Made by a program: the position numbers and the translations under genes | Notes under the pieces: generated by a model | The model's database searches: none | Told to the model about the DNA's origin: nothing | What the model saw: the letters and a program-made list of their open reading frames with translations, nothing else | In this document: positions 43,381-51,232 of the stretch, one piece after another | Layout of the letters: each line of letters starts with the position of its first letter | Numbering within the stretch: position 1 is the stretch's first letter | Source of the DNA: Fimbriimonadaceae bacterium | Lineage (GTDB): Bacteria > Armatimonadota > Fimbriimonadia > Fimbriimonadales > Fimbriimonadaceae | Direction of reading: 5' to 3' | NCBI GenBank assembly: GCA_019638775.1 | Contig: JAHBTD010000001.1 | Location: 1,116,001 to 1,180,000, forward strand | Length of the DNA: 64,000 nucleotides

Positions 43381-43581
43381 TTAAGGGAAGAGCTATTGGC
43401 GATCAGCTAAGAGCATGGAGATAGGAGTTGGAACCGTGAATAGGGGAATGCGGTTGTCCGTATTAATGTGGCTTTGACCAGGGCACCTCATTCATCAATC
43501 ACCCTTTCCCGGTCCCGACCTCACTAGTCAAATGCCTCAACCAGCGTTTTTGCCTGAACCTAACACGGGTAAAACTTCCCT

Positions 43582-44904
43582 ATGCTGGACCGCAATCTCA
43601 TCCGCACCGAGCCCGAGTTCGTTAAGCAGCGCGCAAGCGTGAAGAACATCTCGGCGCCCGTAGAGCAGTTTTTGAAGGTCGACGAGGAGTATCGCTCGCT
43701 CAAAGTCCAGCTTGATTCACAGCGGAACGAGCTCAATGTGGTGAGCAAGTCGATTGGCGGCTTGTTTGCGCAGGGGAAGAAGGAAGAGGCTGAGGTTGCT
43801 AAGGTGAGTGCGAAAGCTCTGAGCGAAGCGGTTGCCGAGGGTGAAGTCCGTGAGCGAGAGCTTGATGCGGCACTCTACGAGCTTGAGCTTCAATTCCCAA
43901 ATCTTCCCCACGAGAGCGTCCCAGTCGGTGATGGCGAGCAAGATAACGTGGTCATCAAGACTTGGGGCGAGAAGCCCGAGTTTACATTTCAGCCGAAACC
44001 GCATTGGGAGATCGCCGATACCTTAAAGCTCTTCGACACGGGCCGCGCCGCAAAAATCTCCGGCAGTGGGTTCATGGTCTATACGGGTCTCGGCGCTCGC
44101 TTACAACGATCGCTGTTTAATTTTATGGCGGATTGGCAGACCGAAGAGCGCGGCTATTATGAAGTCTATCCACCGTTCATCGTGAACAGGGATAGCTTGA
44201 TCGGAACAGGGCAACTTCCTAAATTCGAAGATGATTTGTATAAAGTTGACGACGATCTCTTCTTAATTCCAACCGCAGAAGTGCCGGTGACGAACCTCTA
44301 TCGCGACGAGATTTTGGACGTTTGGCAACTCCCGATGAAGTTTGCCGCCTACTCGGGGTGCTTCCGCCGAGAAGCCGGTGCAGCCGGCAAAGACACCCGT
44401 GGCATTCAACGAATGCACCAGTTCGACAAGGTCGAATTGGTGAAGTACTCGTTGCCTGAGACGAGCTATGACGAGCTTGAAGCGATGCTTGCCGATGCCG
44501 AATCTGTCTTACAGGCTTTAGGAATGCACTACCGAGTGACGCTGCTCTGCGGCCCCGAGATGAGCTTTAGCAACGCCAAGTGCTACGACATCGAAGTTTG
44601 GGCGCCGGGCGTGGACAAGTATCTGGAGATCTCCAGTGTGTCTAACTTCGAGGCTTTCCAAGCGCGTCGGGCAAATATCCGATTTAAGCGTGAGCAAGGC
44701 GCAAAACCGGAGTTTGTGCATATCTTGAATGGCTCAGGCCTGGCGACGCCGAGACTGTTTGCGTCGATCCTTGAAGTCTTCCAGCAAGAAGATGGCACGG
44801 TGGTTGTGCCTGAGCCGTTGCGGCGTTATATCGGGCGAGAAGTGCTGGAAGGGGTTGGGCGGTACGGGTTCTCCACGAACCAGCCTAATGCAACGCAACC
44901 CTAA
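43582..44904 (+). CDS. serS: Seryl-tRNA synthetase
   Basis: A 440-residue class II synthetase charging tRNA-Ser and tRNA-Sec. An N-terminal antiparallel coiled coil (about 28-105) grips the tRNA long arm. Motif 2 is '[21 protein letters not shown]' in part, motif 3 'GSGLATPRL', and the serine-binding loop reads 'TAEVPVTN'. TAAAAC 6 nt before the ATG is a degenerate form of the start-abutting -10 box. Confidence 0.97.
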   Translation: MLDRNLIRTEPEFVKQRASVKNISAPVEQFLKVDEEYRSLKVQLDSQRNELNVVSKSIGGLFAQGKKEEAEVAKVSAKALSEAVAEGEVRERELDAALYELELQFPNLPHESVPVGDGEQDNVVIKTWGEKPEFTFQPKPHWEIADTLKLFDTGRAAKISGSGFMVYTGLGARLQRSLFNFMADWQTEERGYYEVYPPFIVNRDSLIGTGQLPKFEDDLYKVDDDLFLIPTAEVPVTNLYRDEILDVWQLPMKFAAYSGCFRREAGAAGKDTRGIQRMHQFDKVELVKYSLPETSYDELEAMLADAESVLQALGMHYRVTLLCGPEMSFSNAKCYDIEVWAPGVDKYLEISSVSNFEAFQARRANIRFKREQGAKPEFVHILNGSGLATPRLFASILEVFQQEDGTVVVPEPLRRYIGREVLEGVGRYGFSTNQPNATQP

Positions 44905-45152
44905 GGCGGTGTGTCTCGTATGGAGCGCGAATGCGCGTTTCGGTCCGATAGGTGCCTGATGTTTCACACTCAGGACGTCGTGTCAAGACGTCGAAACGGC
45001 AACACACGAGAATGCTCCGAGGTCTGACGCCGAGCCTAGTAAACAGCCGATGCCCCGTCAAATCCCCGTAATTCTCTCAAGTGTTCCAGCCTCAATCAAG
45101 CCGATAACTCTACTGTGGGCGCTGCAAGGATGCAGCGTGAAGGTAGAGCTAA

Positions 45153-46541
45153 ATGGCATTTCGTCCTGGGAATTGGAACAGCCAAAATCAAGAGCTTCGG
45201 CAGGGGTTGCGCGTTGACCCTCAGTTGGTCTTGCGCAGCCATATCTTGCAGCTTTCTCAGGCCGACCTGGAGCAGGCCGTCGAAGCCGAACTTGCCGACA
45301 ACCCTGCGCTTGAGCGACTTGAAGATGATACTGAGCCGATTACCGAAGAGGGCGTGCTCAAGTCCGTGGCTCCCCAGGAGTTGAAGCCTTCTAGCGACGA
45401 TTATGAGTTTCAGCGCAGCACGATCCGCGACGACGAAGACGTCATGGACTGGCTGGATTTTGCCGCGTGTGAGACTCGACTTTCGGACCACTTGAAAGCC
45501 CAGCTTTTCCCGATTGTTGAGCCTGAGCATCATAAGCTCGCAGAGTTTGTGATCGGCTGTTTGGATGAGAAAGGCTATTTGATCATGCCCCTTGATGAAG
45601 TCGCTGCATCCACAAACATGACAGTTGAAGATGTTGAAGCCGTACTCCACAAGCTTCAGCAGTGTGACCCGGCAGGGATCGGGGCGCGCAACGTCCAAGA
45701 GTGTTTGTTATTGCAGCTTCAGGACCCGGATACGGTTGAGCAAAAGCTGGCAAGGGAGATTGCAAAGCACTATCTGGACGAGATGATCGCTCGCCGAACG
45801 GGCAAGATCGCCCGCAAGTTTAAGGCCCCCACTGAGATGGTGGAGGCCGCCTTCCAAGAGATTCTAGCGCTGAATCCCTATCCAGCCCAGGGGTTTGCAG
45901 CGAACTCGCACAGCGCTCGACAGAAGCCGATTGCGGTTCGACCAGACATTATCCTCACGCGCTCAGAGATTGGTTGGGTCGTCGAAGTCGAGGGTGTGGA
46001 CGCTTCATCGCTCGTTGTTGATCGTAGCTATCGACAGCGCTTGGCAAAGCTTGAAGCGAAGGCACAAGCCGACAAGGACGAGAAGAAGCACCTCGGCGAA
46101 TATGTTGGTCGAGCGGATAACTTTATTCAGTCGATCAAGGAGCGCAAGAAGACTCTGCGGCGGATCGGAGAGTACTTGATCGAGAAGCAAACCAGCTTTA
46201 TCTCGACCGGGCGCTACCAGTATTTGCAGCCGCTGACGAAGTCGATCATGGCGCGAGAATTGGGATTGCACGAATCAACCGTCAGCCGTGCGACCATGGG
46301 TAAATTTGTGCAGATTGAAGATGGCGAGATCGTGCCGTTCGAGGTCTTCTTTAAGCCTGCACTGCGCATCCAAAAGATGATTGAAGAGATTTTGGAGACG
46401 GAGAATCCGTCAACACCGCTTTCCGATGAGGCGATCGCTCGGCTGTTGGCCGACCGCGGAGTGGTCGTCGCCCGAAGGACGGTGAACAAGTATCGAGATC
46501 GGACACGTCTGCTCAGCAGCCGTGGGCGAAGAACGGCTTAG
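45153..46541 (+). CDS. rpoN: RNA polymerase sigma-54 factor
   Basis: A 462-residue sigma-54. Region I is Gln/Leu-rich ('RVDPQLVLRSHILQLSQADL'), region II acidic, the core-binding domain includes 'CLDEKGYLIMPLDE' and 'LQQCDPAGIGARNVQECLLL', and the RpoN box 'ARRTVNKYRDRTRLL' lies near residue 437-450. It recognises -24/-12 promoters and needs AAA+ activators, none of which is in the window. An AGGTAGAG sequence precedes the ATG. Confidence 0.96.
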   Translation: MAFRPGNWNSQNQELRQGLRVDPQLVLRSHILQLSQADLEQAVEAELADNPALERLEDDTEPITEEGVLKSVAPQELKPSSDDYEFQRSTIRDDEDVMDWLDFAACETRLSDHLKAQLFPIVEPEHHKLAEFVIGCLDEKGYLIMPLDEVAASTNMTVEDVEAVLHKLQQCDPAGIGARNVQECLLLQLQDPDTVEQKLAREIAKHYLDEMIARRTGKIARKFKAPTEMVEAAFQEILALNPYPAQGFAANSHSARQKPIAVRPDIILTRSEIGWVVEVEGVDASSLVVDRSYRQRLAKLEAKAQADKDEKKHLGEYVGRADNFIQSIKERKKTLRRIGEYLIEKQTSFISTGRYQYLQPLTKSIMARELGLHESTVSRATMGKFVQIEDGEIVPFEVFFKPALRIQKMIEEILETENPSTPLSDEAIARLLADRGVVVARRTVNKYRDRTRLLSSRGRRTA

Positions 46542-46597
46542 GCTTCGACCCCCATAAGACTTGTTTGACATAGAGGTCCTATAAGTCTTATAGCGGG

Positions 46598-47776
46598 CTA
46601 TCGCACGAGCTGCCCCAAGAGCCACAACGCGCACCCGAGCTTGCTCAGTCTTCCGCTTGACAGCATCTCGCCCTCCGGCCAGATAAGCGTCAATTCATTC
46701 TCGTCCGACTCAAACCCAATCCCCTCTTTAGAAACGTCGTTGTGGGCGATGGCGTGTAGGCCCTTCTTGGCAAGCTTTGCCCGGGCAACCGATAAGTCAC
46801 CGGTCGGCTCGGCCGCAAACCCGATCACCATCGACCCCGGCTTGCTCAGCTTCGAAAGCGCAGCGATGATATCTGGGTTAGGCGTCAGTTCCAGCGACCA
46901 GTTCTCCATGGTGCTGCGGCGCTTCCCAACGATCCGCTCGACGGGATGATAGTCAGCGACTGCGGCTGCCCCGATAATCAGATCGGCGTCAGAAGCAAAA
47001 CTGGAAGCCTCCGCTAGCATCTCTTGGGCAGTGTGAACGCGCCGTACTACTGCTCGCAAAGGCACCGCCTGGGCGGTCGGACCCGTGACAAGCGTCACCT
47101 CAGCGCCCATCAGCAAGGCAGCCTTCGCCAGTGCGATCCCCATTTTCCCACTGGATCGGTTGCTGAGGAACCGGACGTCGTCAATCGGCTCTTGGGTTGG
47201 ACCAGACGTGATCAAGACCCTCTTGCCCTTCAGCGCTTGCGTTCTATTTGCGACGGTTAGGACAGTCTCGGTAATGGTAGCCGTCGAAGCCAATTTCCCG
47301 AGTCCCGTTTCCCCGACGATAACATCACCCTCCGTCGGTTCGACAAAGAAAGCCCCCTTGGCCTCAAGTCGGCGGGCAGACTCCTGAGTGTTCTCGTTGG
47401 CATACATCGAGGGGTTCATCGCTGGAGCGATGACCATAGGCCCTTCGAACACCAAGGCCAATGTTGTGAGCATATCGTCGCCGATGCCGTGGGCGATCTT
47501 GTTGATCGTGTTCGCTGACGCGGGGGCGATCACGAGCACGGCGGCTTCGCGTGCCCAGTCGATGTGGGCCATGCGTCCGCGCTCGGGCTCTTCAAAGGTG
47601 TCAATCAGGCACGGCTGCCCGGTGAGGGTTTCAAAAAGTGCGGGGGTGACGAAGTTTTGCGCCGCATCGGTGAGGCAAACGCGGACGGTGAACCCCGCTC
47701 GCATCAACTCGCGAGCAAGATCGGCGGCACGGTAGGCCGCGACACTTCCAGAAACGCCAAGAACCAGGTTCGGCAC
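46598..47776 (-). CDS. coaBC: Bifunctional CoaBC (PPC decarboxylase / PPC synthetase)
   Basis: A 392-residue fusion for coenzyme A synthesis. The CoaC flavoprotein half (1-180) begins 'LVLGVSGSVAAYRAADLARE' and contains 'APAMNPSMYAN'. The CoaB half (about 185-392) begins 'GKRVLITSGPTQEPIDDVRF' with 'SNRSSGKMG' and ends with 'HNDVSKEGIGF'. Both active sites look intact. It lies 45 nt behind the ankyrin gene on the same strand. Confidence 0.95.
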   Translation of the reverse strand: MPNLVLGVSGSVAAYRAADLARELMRAGFTVRVCLTDAAQNFVTPALFETLTGQPCLIDTFEEPERGRMAHIDWAREAAVLVIAPASANTINKIAHGIGDDMLTTLALVFEGPMVIAPAMNPSMYANENTQESARRLEAKGAFFVEPTEGDVIVGETGLGKLASTATITETVLTVANRTQALKGKRVLITSGPTQEPIDDVRFLSNRSSGKMGIALAKAALLMGAEVTLVTGPTAQAVPLRAVVRRVHTAQEMLAEASSFASDADLIIGAAAVADYHPVERIVGKRRSTMENWSLELTPNPDIIAALSKLSKPGSMVIGFAAEPTGDLSVARAKLAKKGLHAIAHNDVSKEGIGFESDENELTLIWPEGEMLSSGRLSKLGCALWLLGQLVR

Positions 47777-47821
47777 GGGTGAGTTTTACCAGCTTCGCGC
47801 GTTTGGCCGGTGTGCCTGGGC

Positions 47822-48484
47822 TCAGTCGCTAAAGTCGCGGATAATGTCGCTGATGTGTCCGTGCCCGACCTGATCGCCATATTCGGCGGCACTTTGCCCA
47901 TCCCCTGTAAGGGCTCCAGTGTTTGCTCCCATCTTCAGCAGCCGCAGCGTCAAGTCAGCATCGCCGATATCGGCGGCATAGTGCAGAGGGGTCCAGCCGC
48001 CGCCCGCAGCAAGGTTCACGTTTGCCCCGTTATCGAGCAGCAAATTGACGATGTTGATGTGCCCTCCCGCCAGCGCAGAGTGGATCGGGGCCACGTGAAA
48101 ATCGTTGTTGGAAAGCGTGTTCGGGTCGGCGCCAGCCTCAACGAGAGCTTTGGCGGCTTCAAATTTTCCAAAGTAGCTGGCGAGTCCGAGCGCGGTAAAA
48201 CCATCAGCGCTGAACGCAGAGATAAGCGATGGATCCTCAGCAATCATGCTCGACACCATCAGCGAATCGCCGATCGCGGCGGCTTCGAAAACATTCCAGT
48301 TCATCTTTTGTACAGCGATGGCCTGGGCGGTGTCGAGGCGTCCATGATAGAGCGTGAACATCAAAACCGAGACACCCGCTGGCTTGGTCTCGTTCGCAAG
48401 CTCCCGATTCTCGGCGAGCAGTTCTTTCACCTTTTCGACATCGCCGGTGGTCGCGGCGGCCCAAAACTCTTCGCTGGTCGACAT
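47822..48484 (-). CDS. Ankyrin repeat protein
   Basis: A 220-residue cytoplasmic protein with five to six ankyrin units, e.g. 'DGFTALGLASYFGKFEAAKA', 'HVAPIHSALAGGHINIVNLL' and 'GGWTPLHYAADIGDADLTLR'. No other domain. The function, probably binding of a protein partner, is unknown. ATG 48484 is chosen because TATCCT lies 7 nt upstream and repeats begin immediately; the longer frame to 48556 adds low-complexity sequence. Probably co-transcribed with coaBC. Confidence 0.88.
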   Translation of the reverse strand: MSTSEEFWAAATTGDVEKVKELLAENRELANETKPAGVSVLMFTLYHGRLDTAQAIAVQKMNWNVFEAAAIGDSLMVSSMIAEDPSLISAFSADGFTALGLASYFGKFEAAKALVEAGADPNTLSNNDFHVAPIHSALAGGHINIVNLLLDNGANVNLAAGGGWTPLHYAADIGDADLTLRLLKMGANTGALTGDGQSAAEYGDQVGHGHISDIIRDFSD

Positions 48485-48491
48485 GGGGATA

Positions 48492-48497
48492 AGGATA
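48492..48497 (-). promoter_or_regulatory. -10 box abutting ankyrin gene start
   Basis: TATCCT on the minus strand, 7 nt before ATG 48484; leaderless start inferred. Confidence 0.45.
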
Positions 48498-48717
48498 CTT
48501 TGTTGTGATTCGTGATTCGTGATCGGCGATCTGTTAACCGTGATCCGATATCTCAAAGTCTTGGTGACGTGCTTCCCGGTAATTCCTGGTTTCAGCCGGA
48601 TTACGGATCACCCACCCTCTCACCCACCAAATTGCCCTCATTTGGACCGATTACTAAAGAAAATTAGGCACTTCGCCACAATCATGCATCATGGTAAGGC
48701 ATTGGCGCGTAGTTTGA

Positions 48718-48746
48718 TTGACAGATCAACACGCCGTTGGTATACT
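48718..48746 (+). promoter_or_regulatory. Consensus sigma-70 promoter for speD
   Basis: Perfect -35 TTGACA (48718-48723), 17-nt spacer, -10 TATACT (48741-48746). The start point is expected near 48753, which gives speD a leader of about 370 nt. This contrasts with the start-abutting promoters elsewhere in the window. Confidence 0.75.
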
Positions 48747-48752
48747 GCCGAA

Positions 48753-49123
48753 TTGCGTCACGGGTGACCGATGACGTGGCTATGCGAAGCTGGCAACTTC
48801 GCGTTAGGAGAGATCCTGACCGTCGAGACAAAGCGATGAACAGATTGCAATTTGCGTGGGGGTGCGGCAAACGCACGTCGTCAATGGAGACGAACGCATC
48901 AAGGCAAGTCGGTTCTGGCTCCGTTATGGGGGCGGTCATGTTCTTGGTTTCTCGCGCCAGAACCCCACTGGTGTCTGCGCACGGATCGCAAGTGAGGTAC
49001 ATGTGATTGTCAAATTTCAGCATCCTTTGTAGCTTTGCCGCTATGTTTGCGGCTATCGCCGTCGGGGGCGTCCGCCCCGTGTCTTGGCTTAAGAACCTTC
49101 TGAACAGACGTAAAGCCGAGCCC
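48753..49123 (+). promoter_or_regulatory. Long, hairpin-rich speD leader (candidate cis-regulatory RNA)
   Basis: About 370 nt between the promoter and ATG 49124 with no credible ORF. Local hairpins I can pair by eye are CGTCA...TGACG (about 48759-48782), GCGAAG-CTGGCAA-CTTCGC (about 48784-48802), GTGCG-GCAAA-CGCAC (about 48863-48877) and GGGGCG-TC-CGCCCC (about 49065-49078), the last just before the gene. I recognise no known riboswitch class. Control by polyamines or SAM is a guess from the gene served. Confidence 0.45.
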
Positions 49124-49609
49124 ATGAATTCGAGCGCCGTCCTCTCACGTGAGGCGGGGTGGCAGCTCATCAGTTGTGACGATGAACAGTCGTTCAACGA
49201 GTGGCTTGGAAAAGACGAAGAGGGCCTTCCTTATGGCAGCGGAGAAGAGCATTCGCTCGGATCCCATCTCCTGGTGGAGCTGTTTGGCTGCGACAAGGCT
49301 TCCCTGGAAGAGGAACGCAGCGTCGGCGTTGCGATGCGCGATGCCGCTGTTGCCAGCGAGGCCACAGTTGTCGCGCAGTCGTTCCATGAGTTCCAACCCT
49401 ACGGAGTTTCCGGGGCGATCGTGATTCAAGAATCGCATTACACGATCCACACTTGGCCCGAGCACGGCTATGCGGCAGTGGATTTGTTCTACTGCGGCGG
49501 AACCGTGAAGGTACACAAGGCTGTCCGCGTACTTCGCGAGCGCTTTAAGCCCGAGAGGATCAAATTCTTGGTCGTGCGGCGAGGATTGCAAGGCGAAGTC
49601 GACCGGTAA
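49124..49609 (+). CDS. speD: S-adenosylmethionine decarboxylase proenzyme
   Basis: A 161-residue pyruvoyl enzyme giving the aminopropyl donor for spermidine. The self-cleavage site is 'ESHYTIHTWPEHGYAAVDLF', where the Ser becomes the pyruvoyl group. The Cys in 'FYCGG' and the His in 'IHTWPE' are the usual catalytic residues. The N-terminal 'LGSHLLVELFGCD' is the family's first block. ATG 49124 is preferred; an in-frame TTG at 49007 would add a hydrophobic, non-family stretch translated through the GGGGCG hairpin. A strong terminator follows and speE comes next. Confidence 0.9.
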   Translation: MNSSAVLSREAGWQLISCDDEQSFNEWLGKDEEGLPYGSGEEHSLGSHLLVELFGCDKASLEEERSVGVAMRDAAVASEATVVAQSFHEFQPYGVSGAIVIQESHYTIHTWPEHGYAAVDLFYCGGTVKVHKAVRVLRERFKPERIKFLVVRRGLQGEVDR

Positions 49610-49626
49610 GCAGATTTCAAGCGATC

Positions 49627-49665
49627 AGCCTATTCATTACGTGACATATGCGTAATGAATAGGCT
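49627..49665 (+). terminator. Perfect 15-bp hairpin after speD
   Basis: AGCCTATTCATTACG (49627-49641) and CGTAATGAATAGGCT (49651-49665) pair without mismatch around a 9-nt loop. GTTTCGTTGTG follows. It likely ends speD transcripts, and speE has its own promoter. Confidence 0.75.
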
Positions 49666-49722
49666 GTTTCGTTGTGTGTTGGGTGAGGAGAGCCAGCCCA
49701 ACCGTCCGTAAGCCTGAATTGG

Positions 49723-49728
49723 TATAGT
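49723..49728 (+). promoter_or_regulatory. -10 box of speE
   Basis: TATAGT, 23 nt before ATG 49752. Start point near 49735, giving a leader of about 17 nt, so speE is not leaderless. Confidence 0.45.
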
Positions 49729-49751
49729 TTCTATCGTAAAGTGAGTTCAAA

Positions 49752-50675
49752 ATGAGTTCTGACGCCACTGGTATTTTTATCAACGAAACCCACACCGACG
49801 CAGCCATCTGGCAATACCGCGTCGCCAAGATGATCCTTGAGGGCAAAACGCAGTATCAGACTTATCAGATTGCGGAGATACCACGCTTTGGCAAGTCGCT
49901 CTTCTTGGATTACAACATCCAGACCTCAATTCTCGACGAGTACGTTTTTCACGAGTGCATGAGCCAGCCCGCCATGACCCTCCACCCAAACCCGAAGAAA
50001 GTCGTGGTTTGTGGCGGCGGCGAGGGGGCTACCCTGCGCGAAGCGCTCAAGCACAACACCGTCACCGAAGCCCACATGATCGACATCGACAAGGACCTCG
50101 TCGATATGGTCAAAGTCCACATGCCGGAGTGGCACCAGGGCGCGTTTGACGACCCTCGCACCAATCTGCTGCACATGGATGCTCGGCAATGGCTTGTGGA
50201 TCACAAAGGCGCAGGCTTTGACGTGATCCTCAGCGACCTCCCCAATCCCCACGAAGAGGGTCCGGGGCAGATGCTCTTTACCAAAGAGTATTTCCAGATC
50301 GCCGCCGATGCGCTTGCCGATGACGGCATCCTCGCCATGCAAGCCGGCAGCGCGAATGAGAACTATCCTGAGTGTATGGCTTGCTGTATCAAGACTCTGC
50401 AGTCGATGGACTGCTTTGCCCACGTCGCCGGCTACTATGGCATCGTGACGACATTCTTCCAGCCTTGGGGGTTTGTCCTCGCCAGCAAAAAGTACGATCC
50501 GATGAGCCTGAGCATGGATGAGATTGCAGCCCGGTTCGCCGCGCGGGGCGTGACAAATCGGTACTACACACCGAGGTTCCACAACGCCGTCTTCACCCTT
50601 CCGGAGTGGATGCTCGAAGCCACCAAGAACGCCCGCATCCTGACCGATGCCGAGCCGTTCGTTTGGACAGCCTAG
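49752..50675 (+). CDS. speE: Spermidine synthase
   Basis: A 307-residue aminopropyltransferase moving the aminopropyl group of decarboxylated SAM to putrescine. The nucleotide-binding loop is 'VVCGGGEGATLREALKH', the acidic loop 'MIDIDKDLVDMVK', and the catalytic segment 'DVILSDLPNPHEEG' has the Asp pair expected, though Leu-Pro replaces the common 'DP'. The N-terminal 'TQYQTYQIAEIPRFGKSLFL' is family-typical. Together with speD it completes spermidine synthesis from putrescine and SAM. Confidence 0.93.
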   Translation: MSSDATGIFINETHTDAAIWQYRVAKMILEGKTQYQTYQIAEIPRFGKSLFLDYNIQTSILDEYVFHECMSQPAMTLHPNPKKVVVCGGGEGATLREALKHNTVTEAHMIDIDKDLVDMVKVHMPEWHQGAFDDPRTNLLHMDARQWLVDHKGAGFDVILSDLPNPHEEGPGQMLFTKEYFQIAADALADDGILAMQAGSANENYPECMACCIKTLQSMDCFAHVAGYYGIVTTFFQPWGFVLASKKYDPMSLSMDEIAARFAARGVTNRYYTPRFHNAVFTLPEWMLEATKNARILTDAEPFVWTA

Positions 50676-50681
50676 GCTTCG

Positions 50682-50790
50682 CCGTAAGGTTCGTAAAGGG
50701 TGAGGATTGTAAGGGCGTGACCGGAAGAACCCCGGGTTCAAGCCTAGAACCTGCTTCCCGTCCTTACAATCCTTACAATCCTTACAATCC
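50682..50790. repeat. TTACAATCC inverted-arm element, copy 2
   Basis: Left arm GTAAGG...GTAAAGGG...GGATTGTAAGG (50682-50715) opposes a right arm with three exact tandem CCTTACAAT units (50762-50788). Its centre also has the near-palindrome AACCCCGGGTT. Same arms and placement (directly after a stop codon) as the element at 9936-10138. Confidence 0.6.
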
Positions 50791-50854
50791 CAAATATTCA
50801 AGCAGGAGCCCACATCCAAGGTGTCGAACTCCCCTCACACAGGCTCGGTGAAGG

Positions 50855-51232
50855 ATGTTGACGAACCTTATTCTGGACGTGAAAAATTTAGACCGCTCGC
50901 TTGAGTTCTATCACACGCTGTTGCTCCTTCCGATCAGAAATCAGGAAGAAGTGGATGGGCACCGTCTTGCCCGACTGAACACAGGACTGACCGAGTTAAC
51001 CTTGGTCGAGCAGCCTGTCGAAGAGCAAAATCCAATGCTCGACCGCACTGGCGGCATGGTGATCAACTTCCGGGTTCGCGACCTCCCCAAGGTGGCGACA
51101 AACCTTGAGAAGAACCATGTGAATGTGCTGCGGGGTCTTGAAATGGCTCTCTGGGGGGAAAGAACGTTCCTGATAACTGACCCCGACGGATACGCGATCC
51201 TATTAAGTGAGCCTGTTGAGACTCTGCACTAA
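50855..51232 (+). CDS. VOC-fold (glyoxalase/dioxygenase-like) protein
   Basis: A 125-residue single-unit vicinal oxygen chelate protein: 'LILDVKNLDRSLEFYHTLL' opens the first beta-alpha-beta-beta-beta unit and 'TFLITDPDGYAILLSEP' closes the second. The usual metal ligands (His at the first strand, Glu at the last) are partly missing: L/D at the start and 'LLSEP' at the end. So it may be a metal-free binding protein or an atypical enzyme. Its stop overlaps the stop of convergent acsA by 4 bp. Confidence 0.82.
   Translation: MLTNLILDVKNLDRSLEFYHTLLLLPIRNQEEVDGHRLARLNTGLTELTLVEQPVEEQNPMLDRTGGMVINFRVRDLPKVATNLEKNHVNVLRGLEMALWGERTFLITDPDGYAILLSEPVETLH

Noticed and set aside
44905-45152. Riboswitch or small RNA in the serS-rpoN spacer
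   Set aside because: GACGTC repeats and short stems are present but no known motif or long stem; too weak to claim.
49007-49123. N-terminal extension of SpeD from an in-frame TTG
   Set aside because: The stretch has no SpeD similarity, crosses a GC-rich hairpin and lacks an SD; ATG 49124 begins the family sequence.
48682-49197. 171-residue open frame on the minus strand covering the speD leader
   Set aside because: No recognisable domain, arginine/serine/cysteine-rich composition typical of an antisense frame, and it overlaps the speD start.
50762-50788. Tandem CCTTACAAT units as a CRISPR or minisatellite locus
   Set aside because: Units are 9 nt with no spacers and there are no cas genes; they are one arm of a larger inverted element.
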